A stretch of 15,261 nt of DNA from Sphingomonadales bacterium (GTDB lineage: Bacteria; Pseudomonadota; Alphaproteobacteria; Sphingomonadales; Sphingomonadaceae). Position numbers and translations under genes: made by a program. Below, one piece after another: positions 1-7,551 of this stretch. The notes beneath the pieces were generated by a model, which was not told where the DNA came from, made no database searches, and worked only from the letters and a program-made list of their open reading frames with translations. The stretch lies in contig JAIYAA010000332.1 in the NCBI GenBank assembly GCA_027489295.1, positions 1 through 15,261 of the forward strand. The letters are read 5' to 3'. Position 1 is the first letter of the stretch. Every line of letters starts with the position of its first letter.

Positions 1-1221
1 ACCTATATCGGCTCGCTGCCGGGCAAGATCGTGTCGAACCTGAAAAAGGCCGGCACCTCGAACCCGCTGTTCCTGCTCGACGAGATCGACAAGCTCGGCC
101 AGGACTTCCGCGGCGATCCGGCCTCGGCATTGCTCGAGGTGCTGGATCCCGAGCAGAACAGCAAGTTCAACGACCATTATCTGGAGATCGACATCGATCT
201 TTCGGACGTCATGTTCGTGTGCACGGCCAACTCGCTCAACCTGCCGCAGCCGCTGCTCGATCGCATGGAGATCATCCGGCTGGAGGGCTATACCGAGGAC
301 GAGAAGGTCGAGATCGCCGAGCGCCACCTGGTCGCCAAGCAGGTCGACGCGCATGGACTGAAGGAAGGCGAGTTCACGCTCACCAACGCCGGCCTGCGCG
401 ACCTTATTCGCTACTATACCCGCGAAGCCGGTGTGCGCACGCTGGAGCGCGAGATCGCCAAGCTCGCGCGCAAGAGCCTGCGCAAGATCCTCGAGGGCAA
501 GGAGACGTCGGTCACCATCACGCCCGAGAATCTTTCGGAATATGCCGGCGTGCAGAAGTTCCGCTTCGGCGTGGGCGAGGAGGAGCACCAGATCGGTGCG
601 GTCACCGGGCTGGCGTGGACCGAAGTGGGCGGCGAGCTGCTGACCATCGAGAGCGTTACCGTGCCGGGCAAGGGCGCGATCAAGACGACCGGCAAGCTGG
701 GCGACGTAATGAAGGAATCGGTGGAAGCCGCCTTCAGCTTCGTCCGGGCGCGCAGCCCGAGCTACGGCATCAAGCCGAGCCTGTTCGCGCGCAAGGACAT
801 CCACGTCCACCTGCCCGAGGGCGCGGTGCCGAAGGACGGTCCGTCGGCAGGCATCGGCCTGGTCACCTCGATCGTCTCGACGCTCACCGGCGTGTCGGTG
901 CGCAAGGACGTGGCGATGACCGGCGAAGTGACGCTGCGCGGCCGGGTGCTGCCGATCGGCGGCCTCAAGGAAAAGCTGCTCGCGGCGATGCGGGGCGGCA
1001 TCAAGATGGTGCTGATCCCGACCGAGAACGAGAAGGATCTCGCCGAAATCCCCGCGAACATTCGCGAGGGACTCGAGATTGTCCCGGTTTCGCACGTCGA
1101 CGAGGTTTTGCGGCTTGCGCTGACCGAGCCGCTTACCGCAATCGACTGGTCGGATGCCGATGAACTCGCTACCCAGCCGCCCGCCGGCGTGCCGGCGATC
1201 GGAGATGCTTTGCATCATTGA
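1..1221 (+). CDS. lon: ATP-dependent Lon protease, C-terminal part (5' truncated by window edge)
   Basis: This is the 3' part of the cytosolic ATP-dependent serine protease Lon, which degrades misfolded and regulatory proteins. Reading frame 1 is open from the first base (TYIGSLPGK...) and gives 406 residues, about half of a usual ~800-residue Lon. A GTG at 31 lies inside the gene and is not the start. The AAA+ module shows the Walker B stretch LFLLDEIDK and the following conserved PEQN region. The C-terminal protease domain carries the Ser-Lys dyad: Ser in DGPSAGIG (visible residue 282) and Lys in PIGGLKEK (visible residue 323). The sequence ends in a family-variable tail rich in Pro and Ala. 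hupB follows 157 bp downstream, the usual lon-hup order in proteobacteria. The frame is intact. Identification is certain; only the N-terminal half is missing. Confidence 0.98.
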   Translation, partial: TYIGSLPGKIVSNLKKAGTSNPLFLLDEIDKLGQDFRGDPASALLEVLDPEQNSKFNDHYLEIDIDLSDVMFVCTANSLNLPQPLLDRMEIIRLEGYTEDEKVEIAERHLVAKQVDAHGLKEGEFTLTNAGLRDLIRYYTREAGVRTLEREIAKLARKSLRKILEGKETSVTITPENLSEYAGVQKFRFGVGEEEHQIGAVTGLAWTEVGGELLTIESVTVPGKGAIKTTGKLGDVMKESVEAAFSFVRARSPSYGIKPSLFARKDIHVHLPEGAVPKDGPSAGIGLVTSIVSTLTGVSVRKDVAMTGEVTLRGRVLPIGGLKEKLLAAMRGGIKMVLIPTENEKDLAEIPANIREGLEIVPVSHVDEVLRLALTEPLTAIDWSDADELATQPPAGVPAIGDALHH

Positions 1222-1231
1222 CAATCCGTAA

Positions 1232-1259
1232 CTTTTCTGACGCAATTGCGTCCGAAAGG
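1232..1259. promoter_or_regulatory. Imperfect 28-bp dyad with perfect 14-bp core palindrome (terminator or operator)
   Basis: Eleven bases after the lon stop lies a perfect palindrome GACGCAATTGCGTC (1239-1252). It extends to an imperfect 28-bp dyad (1232-1259) in which two of the 14 half-site positions do not match. As RNA it folds to a hairpin with an AAUU loop, followed by only three U, so it is a weak candidate for a rho-independent terminator of lon. It lies about 120 bp upstream of hupB, so it could also be a protein-binding site for hupB control. Symmetry is seen directly; function is inferred. Confidence 0.4.
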
Positions 1260-1378
1260 CTTTGACTCCGGCGGCTCGCCCGTGCTGACTGGCACGCTAG
1301 CGCAGCCGCCGCGACTCATTCGGCTATCCATCACATTCAACGCGGTATCCCGCACAGTTTCAGGGGGTTTGCACCAGC

Positions 1379-1651
1379 ATGAACAAGCAAGAGCTGATCG
1401 CTCAGGTCGCCGATGTATCGGGTCTCGCCAAGGGTGATGCCGTCAAGGCCGTCGAATCAGTGTTCGACGTGATCACGGCCGCGCTGAAGAAGGGCGACGA
1501 GGTTCGTCTCGTCGGTTTCGGCACCTTCTCGGTCAGCAAGCGCAAGGCCTCGACCGGCCGCAATCCGCGCACTGGCGAGGAAATGACGATCAAGGCGTCG
1601 AACCAGCCCAAGTTCAAGCCGGGCAAGGTGCTGAAGGACTCGGTCAACTAA
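1379..1651 (+). CDS. hupB: DNA-binding protein HU
   Basis: This encodes a 90-residue histone-like HU protein, a nucleoid-associated dimer that binds and bends DNA without strong sequence specificity. The length is exactly the family norm. The helical N-terminus (MNKQELIAQVADVSGL) is followed by the beta-arm region with GFGTFSV, the RNPRTGEE signature whose proline intercalates into DNA, and the terminal KFKPGKVLKD. The ATG is preceded by GGGGG about 10 nt upstream. A TTGACT hexamer at 1262 is a possible -35, but no convincing -10 follows it. IHF subunits are the main alternative; the 90-residue length and HU-type sequence favour HU. The position behind lon matches many proteobacterial genomes. 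Confidence 0.96.
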   Translation: MNKQELIAQVADVSGLAKGDAVKAVESVFDVITAALKKGDEVRLVGFGTFSVSKRKASTGRNPRTGEEMTIKASNQPKFKPGKVLKDSVN

Positions 1652-1760
1652 GCACCGAAAAATTTCGGGTCGGGGTGTGAAACGGGGCTGGACAGGCCCG
1701 CATCGGCACCGTAAAGGCCCGCTTCCCGTTTCGGCCACAGGGTTTCACCCACCGGCCAAT

Positions 1761-1835
1761 GGGCGCGTAGCTCAGTGGTAGAGCACTGTGTTCACACCGC
1801 AGGGGTCGCTGGTTCAATCCCAGCCGCGCCCACCA
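1761..1835 (+). tRNA. tRNA-Val (anticodon CAC)
   Basis: This 75-nt tRNA folds fully. The acceptor stem GGGCGCG pairs with CGCGCCC, with a GCTC/GAGC D-stem, and an anticodon stem CTGTG/CGCAG with loop TTCACAC giving anticodon CAC (1793-1795). The T-arm contains GGTTCAATCC, and the 3' ACCA is encoded. CAC reads GUG valine codons, which are frequent in this GC-rich genome. A strong terminator begins six bases after the CCA, so this is a single-tRNA transcript or the last of one. Confidence 0.96.
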
Positions 1836-1840
1836 TGTAG

Positions 1841-1875
1841 AAAAGCCCGTCGGACCCCGGTTCGACGGGCTTTTT
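1841..1875 (+). terminator. Rho-independent terminator of tRNA-Val
   Basis: A perfect 12-bp stem pairs AAAAGCCCGTCG (1841-1852) with CGACGGGCTTTT (1863-1874) around a 10-nt loop, ending in a run of five T. It lies directly after the tRNA 3' CCA and is one of the clearest terminators in the window. Confidence 0.92.
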
Positions 1876-1955
1876 CGTTGTGCGGTGCGGCAGGCGACGA
1901 TAGGCGCTGTCCCGCACCCGCTCGCTGGCTTCATCCATCCCTGCGCCGGGCAAGC

Positions 1956-1963
1956 GGAGGAGG
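1956..1963 (+). promoter_or_regulatory. Strong Shine-Dalgarno fixing the DMT transporter start
   Basis: GGAGGAGG lies 8 nt before the ATG at 1972. It decides the start over the longer open frame that reaches upstream toward the tRNA. Confidence 0.85.
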
Positions 1964-1971
1964 CGGTTTCG

Positions 1972-2862
1972 ATGTTGTGGGCAGGGGCGACCGTCGCGGC
2001 GGCGGCATTCCAGGTAGCGCGCAATGCGTTCCAGCGCGGCATGATGGCGTCCAGCGGCCCGTGGGGCGCGACCCTGGTACGCTTCCTGTTCGGCCTGCCC
2101 TTCTCGCTCGCGTTGATGCTCCTCGCCATTCCGCTCGCCGGGGCTGCCCAGCTTCACCCGCAGTTCGGGATTTCCTTCTGGTGGCCGGCGCTGCTCGGCG
2201 CGCTGGCGCAGGTGCTGGCGACGGCGGCACTGCTGCAGGCGATGCACCATGCCGGCTTCGCGGTGGGCACGGCGCTGCAACAGAGTTCAGTCCCGCTCGC
2301 CGCGCTGGCCGGCCTGCTCGTGTTCGGCGATACGCTGCGCCCGATCGGCTGGGTCGGCGTGGCGGTCACCACCGCAGGACTGTCGGTACTGGTCTGGCCG
2401 CGCGACGTGGGCGGGGAGGGGCGGCTGGTGCCCGGTGTGGTCTACGGCACGCTTTCCGGGCTGTTGTTCGGGTTGGCGCTCAACGGGTTTCGCCACGCCG
2501 GCCTCGCGCTGGAGCCGCGGCATCCCTTTTTCGCGGCGGTGACGACCGTCACCGTGGTGCAGGCGGTGCAGACGCTGGCACTGGGTGCGTTCCTGCTCTG
2601 GCGCGATCCTGCCGCGCTGCGCGCGGTGATCGCGGGCTGGCGCGGGTCGCTGGGTGCCGGGCTGTTCGGCGCGCTTGCCTCCACGGGCTGGTTCTTCGCG
2701 CTCAACCTCGCCCCGGCGGCGGCGGTGCGATCGCTCGGCGTCGTCGAGATGCCCATCGCGGCGGTGGCGGGGCATCGCCTGTTCCGCGAGGCCCTCAGCG
2801 TCCGTCAGGCGATTGCCGGCATTGCGGTCTGCATCGGTGTCGTGCTTACTGCCGGTCTCTAG
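1972..2862 (+). CDS. DMT superfamily (EamA-type) inner-membrane transporter
   Basis: This encodes a 296-residue, very hydrophobic protein with about ten predicted membrane segments in two repeated halves, the architecture of the drug/metabolite transporter (EamA) superfamily. Each half ends with a typical paired helix pattern: the first half shows QQSSVPLAALAGLLVFGDTL then a GWVGVAVTTAGLSVL helix. The second shows VVEMPIAAVAGHRLFREAL then an IAGIAVCIGVVL helix. These family members export metabolites, amino acids or drugs; the substrate here cannot be read. The start is set by the strong GGAGGAGG. A TTGTGC-17 nt-TAGGCG arrangement at 1878-1906 is a weak promoter candidate right after the tRNA terminator, so the gene is probably monocistronic. 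The frame extends upstream of the chosen ATG without family-like sequence. Confidence 0.85.
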   Translation: MLWAGATVAAAAFQVARNAFQRGMMASSGPWGATLVRFLFGLPFSLALMLLAIPLAGAAQLHPQFGISFWWPALLGALAQVLATAALLQAMHHAGFAVGTALQQSSVPLAALAGLLVFGDTLRPIGWVGVAVTTAGLSVLVWPRDVGGEGRLVPGVVYGTLSGLLFGLALNGFRHAGLALEPRHPFFAAVTTVTVVQAVQTLALGAFLLWRDPAALRAVIAGWRGSLGAGLFGALASTGWFFALNLAPAAAVRSLGVVEMPIAAVAGHRLFREALSVRQAIAGIAVCIGVVLTAGL

Positions 2863-2896
2863 CGCCGCCTCGGGGCCTTCGTACCACCCTGGGATG

Positions 2897-2925
2897 CTGT
2901 CTTTTTCCTGTCACGCAACTGTCTC
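2897..2925 (+). promoter_or_regulatory. Probable PhoB-binding array (three CTGTC repeats at 11-bp spacing)
   Basis: Three heptamers CTGTCTT (2897-2903), CTGTCAC (2908-2914) and CTGTCTC (2919-2925) repeat with exact 4-bp spacers TTTC and GCAA, giving 11-bp periodicity. The Pho box is known as 7-bp direct repeats of CTGTCAT type with 4-bp spacers, bound by phospho-PhoB at or near the -35 position. A fourth, degenerate unit, GTTTCTT, is in phase at 2930. The array lies 140 bp upstream of the lipoprotein start. No good -10 hexamer is visible behind it, which is common where PhoB recruits polymerase. The repeat is seen directly; PhoB control is inferred. Confidence 0.75.
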
Positions 2926-3065
2926 TGAAGTTTCTTGGACGTCGCATGCTGACGTCATGTCCCCCGCCTAGCGCCGCAGTGCGGCCGACGGGGGAACAGC
3001 CGAGTCGATCCCGCACAGAATCGCATTCGCGCAAGAACATCGGCGTCCGCCGAAACGGAGACATT

Positions 3066-4721
3066 ATGGCCAGCTTCAAACGCCTTGCCCTTATTCTGAT
3101 GACGAGCTGCGCGGGTGCCGCGCTTTCGGCGTGCGACGGCGCGAACGACATCGCCTCGCCGGGTACCGGTGGCAATGTGATCATCAACAACCCGGCGCCG
3201 ACCCCGGCCCCGAGCCCGACGCCGACCCCGACGGCGACGCTCGTCACGCCGGCCACCGGCTGCCCGACGATCGCCGACCCCAAGGGCCTGACCGACGACG
3301 GCACCATCACCGGCCCAACCGGCACCTGGCGCGTGTGCACGCTGCCCGCGATCGTCTCGAAGAGCATCGAGCTGCCGAAGATCGCCGGCCTGCTCTATCA
3401 GATGAAGGGCCGCGTCGACGTCGGTTGCGACAGTGGCTTCTCGGCGCCCACCACGGGTGCCCCGCGTGCCAGCTCGACCGTGGGTTGCACCGCGGCCAAC
3501 GGCTTCTCGCTCAACGGCAGCGGCCAGCTGACTGCCGACACCAACGTGACGCTGACGATCCAGCCGGGCGTGATCCTGTTCGGCGGCACCGGCACCTCGT
3601 GGCTGGCAGTCAACCGCGGCAACAAGATCAATGCGACCGGCACCTCGGCCGCGCCGATCGTGTTCACCAGCCGCGACAACGTGCTCGGCATCAACAACGA
3701 TGCGTCGTTCGGCCAGTGGGGCGGCGTGGTGCTGCTCGGCCGCGCCCGGATCACCGATTGCAACACCGGCACGACGGCGGCGAGCACCTGCGAGCGCGCG
3801 ACCGAAGGCTCGGCCGACCCGGCCGTGTTCGGCGGCACCGACGACGCCTACAATGCCGGCACGATGAAGTACGTCCAGATCCGCTATTCGGGCTATGTGC
3901 TCGGCGCGGACCGCGAACTCCAGGCGCTGACCACCGAGGGCATCGGCAGCGGCACCACGCTCGACTATATCCAGAGCCACAACAGCTCGGACGACGGCAT
4001 GGAGTTCTTCGGCGGCACGGTGCGCTTCAAGCACTATATCGCCACCGGCGCCGACGATGACAGCCTCGACATCGACACCGGTCTGCAGGGCCTGTTCCAG
4101 TACGTCCTGCTGATCCAGCGCGCCGGCAAGGGCGACGCGCTGATGGAAGTCGACAGCAACGGCAACGAAGGCGACACGCCGCGTCAGGTCACCAAGATCG
4201 CCAACTTCACCGCGATCCAGAGCCAGCTGAGCAGCGACAACGAAGCCAACGACCAGGCGTCTATCCTGCTGCGCGGCAATGCCGACCTGACGCTGGTCAA
4301 CGGCCTGGTGATCTCGCCGAACAACGAGTGCCTGCGCATGAACGGTTCGGGCACGACGCCGGCGACGCTCGTCGCGCGCTCGGTGGTCCTGCAGTGCAAC
4401 GCCACCAAGTATCTCGGCACCGGCAGCTACAACGCCACCCAGGTCGCCACCGCGTTCGGCGCGGGCGCGAACAACAACAGCGACAGCTTCATCAACACGC
4501 TGGCCAACCTGTTCGTGAACGGCGCGACCGAAACCGCGGTCACCGCCACCGACCCGAAGACGCTCGACTCGACCGGCTTCTTCGACACGACCACCTGGAT
4601 CGGCGCGGTGCGTAACAGCGCCGACACCTGGTACGCCGGCTGGACCTGCAACTCGGGCTATGCCGGTTTCGACAACACGTCGGTGACCAGCCGCTCGTGC
4701 ACGTCGCTGCCGACGACCTGA
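3066..4721 (+). CDS. Lipoprotein with proline-rich linker and beta-helix-like body
   Basis: This encodes a 551-residue exported lipoprotein of unknown function. It has a signal peptide with the lipobox LSAC (lipidated Cys23), then a Pro/Thr linker at residues 43-62, then a body rich in Gly, Thr, Asn and Asp. The body has recurring short beta-strand patterns (LTIQPGVILFGG, WGGVVLLGRARIT, GTTLDYIQSHNSSDDGMEFF, FKHYIATGADDDSLDIDTG) that resemble right-handed parallel beta-helix surface proteins. The mature part has ten cysteines that fall into five neighbouring pairs (66/91, 121/141, 232/242, 422/444, 528/545), suggesting disulfides outside the cytoplasm. The acidic loops at 308-313 and 330-337 could bind calcium. 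GGAG lies 5 nt before the ATG. Asp at +2 would favour inner-membrane retention under the enterobacterial rule, which may not hold here. The gene follows the Pho-like repeats and precedes the TonB receptor; a shared surface role is inferred. Confidence 0.8.
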   Translation: MASFKRLALILMTSCAGAALSACDGANDIASPGTGGNVIINNPAPTPAPSPTPTPTATLVTPATGCPTIADPKGLTDDGTITGPTGTWRVCTLPAIVSKSIELPKIAGLLYQMKGRVDVGCDSGFSAPTTGAPRASSTVGCTAANGFSLNGSGQLTADTNVTLTIQPGVILFGGTGTSWLAVNRGNKINATGTSAAPIVFTSRDNVLGINNDASFGQWGGVVLLGRARITDCNTGTTAASTCERATEGSADPAVFGGTDDAYNAGTMKYVQIRYSGYVLGADRELQALTTEGIGSGTTLDYIQSHNSSDDGMEFFGGTVRFKHYIATGADDDSLDIDTGLQGLFQYVLLIQRAGKGDALMEVDSNGNEGDTPRQVTKIANFTAIQSQLSSDNEANDQASILLRGNADLTLVNGLVISPNNECLRMNGSGTTPATLVARSVVLQCNATKYLGTGSYNATQVATAFGAGANNNSDSFINTLANLFVNGATETAVTATDPKTLDSTGFFDTTTWIGAVRNSADTWYAGWTCNSGYAGFDNTSVTSRSCTSLPTT

Positions 4722-4743
4722 GGCCGAGCCTGACCTGACCGGA

Positions 4744-4780
4744 GGGCGGGGCGTGGCCATCATGGGCACGCCCCGCCCTT
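4744..4780 (+). terminator. Intergenic terminator-like hairpin between lipoprotein and TonB receptor
   Basis: A perfect 12-bp GC-rich stem pairs GGGCGGGGCGTG (4744-4755) with CACGCCCCGCCC (4767-4778), followed by TTTCCC. The short T-run suggests incomplete termination or an mRNA-stabilising structure. It would let the upstream lipoprotein be made in excess over the receptor from one Pho-controlled transcript. Confidence 0.7.
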
Positions 4781-4807
4781 TCCCGATGTACGAACTAGGG
4801 GTTCACG

Positions 4808-7495
4808 ATGACCAAGTCGTTGGGGCTTGCCAGCCTGCTGCTTCTCTCTTCCGCGCTCGTCGCGCCCGCGATCGCGTGCGCGCAGTCCGCGCCCGCCGCG
4901 CCCGATCCGCAGACCGGCCCGGCCACCAACGCCGCCGACCAGCCGGCGACTACGCCCGAGGCCCAGCAGGAGGAGACGCCGGACGTCTCGGTGCCGGGCG
5001 AGATCGTCGTCACCGGCCGCCGCGTGAACCTCACGCGCGATATCCCGCAGGTCGTCTCGGTGCTCTCCGCCGCCGACATCCAGCGGACGGGGGAAGGCGA
5101 CATCGCCGGCGCGCTCGGTCGCGTCACCGGCCTTAGCGTGGTCGGCAACGGCTATGTGTTCGTGCGCGGCCTGGGCGATCGCTATTCGCTGGCGCTGCTC
5201 AACGGCTCGCCGCTGCCGAGCCCCGAGCCGTTGAAGCGCGTGGTGCCGCTCGATCTGTTCCCGACCAACGTCGTCTCCTCGTCGCTCGTCCAGAAGAGCT
5301 ATTCGGTGAACTATCCCGGCGAGTTCGGCGGCGGCGTGATCAACCTCACCACCAATGCCGCGCCGAAGAAGGGCTTTATCACCGTCGGCGGCGGCATCGG
5401 CGCGAACAGCCGCGCGACGGGCCAGCTCGGCTATGTCTATGCCGGCGGCAAGCATGACTGGACCGGCTTCGACGACGGCAGCCGCAACATCGCGCCCGCG
5501 CTCCAGGCCTATTTCAACAGCGGCGCGCGGTTGAGCTCGGGGAATGTCGACGGCGCGGCGATCGCCAAGCAGCTGGTCAACGGCAAGAACGCGCTGCTCC
5601 AGCGCAACCTGAACCTCCCGCCGAACTGGTCGACGAGCCTGTCTGCCGGCAAGTCCTGGGACATCGGCGACACCACACTCGGGCTGATCGCCACCGCCGG
5701 CTACAGCAACAAGTGGACGGTGCGCGATGCGCGCCAGCAATATTCGATCACCCAGGATCTGTCGGTTCTCGAGAGCGACTTCGAGCGCGTGCTGACCGAC
5801 AATCGGGTCGTCGTGAACGGCCTGTTCGGCCTCGGCTTCGAGTTCGGCGACAACAAGCTGCGCTGGACCAACGTCTACATCCGCGATACGCTGAAGAACA
5901 CGCGCCTCGGCATCGGCAAACGGCACGGCAACGAAACGACCGATTTCCAGCAGCAGGATACCCGCTGGTTCGAACGCCAGCTGATCGACACCCAGGTCGT
6001 CGGCGAGTTCAAGCTGACGCCGACGCTGAGCCTCGACCTGCGCGGCAGCTACGCCAATTCCAAGCGCAAGTCGCCGAGCGAGCTGTTCTTCGAATATGTC
6101 CGCACCAATGTGGGCGCCGATCCGTACGGCCAGTATTTCATCAATCGCCTGAACAATGGCAATGGCGGCGATGCGACGGTCAGCTACTCGAACCTGAACG
6201 AGAATCTCTACTCGGCCGGGGCGGACCTGACCTTCAAGCCGATCACCGATCTCGCCGTTTCGGCGGGCTACAGCTATCTCAAGACCAAGCGGTTCAGCTC
6301 GCGCCGCGACTTCCAGTTCAGCGCACCCAGCACCTTCCCCAACGGAGTGGCGATGCTGCGGCCGGACCTGCTGCTCGGCAGCGCGATCATCGACTATTAC
6401 AAGATCGCGCTGATCGAGACCAATGAGGGCAATCCGGCATTCAACGCATCGCTGCGCAACCATGCCGGCTATCTGCGCGGGGTCTACCAGATCACGCCCG
6501 AGATCTCGCTCGACACCGGCGTGCGGTTCGAGACGGCGAAGGAGAAGGTGGTACCGGCGCAGGTGTTCAGTTCGGCGGGCGCCAGCACCGCGGGTACCAA
6601 TCTGAAGAACGACTATTGGCTGCCGGCGGCGACGCTGACCTGGCAGTTCCGCCCGAAGATGCAGTTCCGCCTCAACGGATCGAAGACGATCGCGCGGCCG
6701 CAGTTCCGCGAGCTGATCTACCAATTCTACTTCGATCCCGAGACCAACCGTCAGTATCAGGGCAACCCGCTGCTGCAGGACAGCACGCTGTACAACGGCG
6801 AAGGCCGGTTCGAATGGTATATCGGCAACGACGAGCGCGTGTCGGCGGCCGCCTTCTACAAGCGGATCAACAAGCCGATCGAGGCCTTCATCACCGGCAG
6901 CGACGTGCTGGTGACCAGCTTCGCGAATGCACCCAAGGCCAATCTGTACGGTGCCGAGCTGGAGGCGCAGAAGAAGTTCGGGCTGGCCGATTGGCTGGGC
7001 GGGGACTTCTTTGCCGATCGCAACCTGCTGCTGATCGCCAACTACACCTACACCAAGTCGAAGCTGAAGGTGGGGCAGGGCGATCACACCGCCGTCTATG
7101 CCGCCTCCTCGACCAACGCGACCGACTATTTCCGCGACGGCGCCGCGCTCACCGGCCAGTCGGACCATCTGGTGAACCTGCAGCTGGGCATGGAGAAGAG
7201 CGGCCTGCTCTCGCAGCAGACCTTCATCCTATCCTATGCCAGCAAGCGCGTTACCAGCCGCGGCCTCGCCAACCAGAACCAGCCCGACGTCTATGAATAT
7301 CCGGGGTTCAACCTCGATTTCGTCGCGCGCCAGGGCGTGATGGTGGTGGGCCATCAGTTCGACGTGAAGCTGGAGGCGCGGAACCTCACCGGCCGCCGTT
7401 ACAAGGAACTGCAATCGAACGGCACGCGGACCGTGATCTACAACCGCTATTCGCCGGGCACGACGGTGCAGCTGTCGCTCTCGACGACGTTCTGA
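4808..7495 (+). CDS. TonB-dependent outer-membrane receptor
   Basis: This encodes an 895-residue TonB-dependent receptor, an outer-membrane beta-barrel that uses TonB-ExbBD energy to move a bound substrate. The signal peptide covers about residues 1-25 (likely cut in ACAQS). A Pro/Ala/Thr-rich linker follows, then the TonB-box-like GEIVVTGRR at 64-72. The plug domain is at about 75-185, with VFVRGLGDRYSLALLNGSPLP and the ending GEFGGGVINLTT. The rest is the barrel, with the late receptor motif VKLEARNLTGRRYKE and a terminal phenylalanine that suits BAM-mediated insertion. AGGGG lies 6 nt before the ATG. It is 86 bp downstream of the lipoprotein and probably co-transcribed through the intergenic hairpin. 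The plug resembles Oar-like or large sphingomonad receptors rather than classical siderophore receptors, so the substrate is open. No Fur-like site was seen. Confidence 0.95.
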   Translation: MTKSLGLASLLLLSSALVAPAIACAQSAPAAPDPQTGPATNAADQPATTPEAQQEETPDVSVPGEIVVTGRRVNLTRDIPQVVSVLSAADIQRTGEGDIAGALGRVTGLSVVGNGYVFVRGLGDRYSLALLNGSPLPSPEPLKRVVPLDLFPTNVVSSSLVQKSYSVNYPGEFGGGVINLTTNAAPKKGFITVGGGIGANSRATGQLGYVYAGGKHDWTGFDDGSRNIAPALQAYFNSGARLSSGNVDGAAIAKQLVNGKNALLQRNLNLPPNWSTSLSAGKSWDIGDTTLGLIATAGYSNKWTVRDARQQYSITQDLSVLESDFERVLTDNRVVVNGLFGLGFEFGDNKLRWTNVYIRDTLKNTRLGIGKRHGNETTDFQQQDTRWFERQLIDTQVVGEFKLTPTLSLDLRGSYANSKRKSPSELFFEYVRTNVGADPYGQYFINRLNNGNGGDATVSYSNLNENLYSAGADLTFKPITDLAVSAGYSYLKTKRFSSRRDFQFSAPSTFPNGVAMLRPDLLLGSAIIDYYKIALIETNEGNPAFNASLRNHAGYLRGVYQITPEISLDTGVRFETAKEKVVPAQVFSSAGASTAGTNLKNDYWLPAATLTWQFRPKMQFRLNGSKTIARPQFRELIYQFYFDPETNRQYQGNPLLQDSTLYNGEGRFEWYIGNDERVSAAAFYKRINKPIEAFITGSDVLVTSFANAPKANLYGAELEAQKKFGLADWLGGDFFADRNLLLIANYTYTKSKLKVGQGDHTAVYAASSTNATDYFRDGAALTGQSDHLVNLQLGMEKSGLLSQQTFILSYASKRVTSRGLANQNQPDVYEYPGFNLDFVARQGVMVVGHQFDVKLEARNLTGRRYKELQSNGTRTVIYNRYSPGTTVQLSLSTTF

Positions 7496-7511
7496 CGCCA
7501 GGGAGAGGAGA

Positions 7512-7548
7512 GGGGCCCGCCGCCGTCGCCACGGCGGACGGGCTCCCC
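7512..7548. terminator. GC-rich hairpin between convergent receptor and oxygenase genes
   Basis: The region folds into a stem of about 14 pairs (GGGGCCCGCCGCCGT against ACGGCGG-A-CGGGCTCCCC), with one bulged A, a G-U pair and a CGCC loop. It fills the 56-bp gap between two convergent genes. Neither strand has a proper T-tract, so it may act as a transcript-end barrier rather than a classical terminator. Confidence 0.45.
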
Positions 7549-7551
7549 CGC

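Noticed and set aside
2938..2956. Two GACGTC hexamers 13 bp apart downstream of the Pho-like repeats
   Set aside because: The motif is short and self-palindromic with no partner symmetry; not distinguishable from chance.
1788..3065. In-frame upstream extension of the lipoprotein frame reaching back into tRNA-Val
   Set aside because: It overlaps the tRNA, its terminator and the whole transporter gene. The ATG at 3066 has a Shine-Dalgarno and a proper lipoprotein signal peptide.
2955..4769. Long minus-strand open frame (604 codons) opposite the lipoprotein gene
   Set aside because: It mirrors the GC-rich codon bias of the plus-strand gene, has low-complexity Arg/Ala/Val/Gly-rich sequence, no ribosome-binding site and no recognisable domain.
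4760..7168. Very long minus-strand open frame (802 codons) opposite the TonB receptor
   Set aside because: Same antisense shadow effect. The plus-strand frame has a signal peptide, TonB box, plug and terminal Phe, so it is the real gene.
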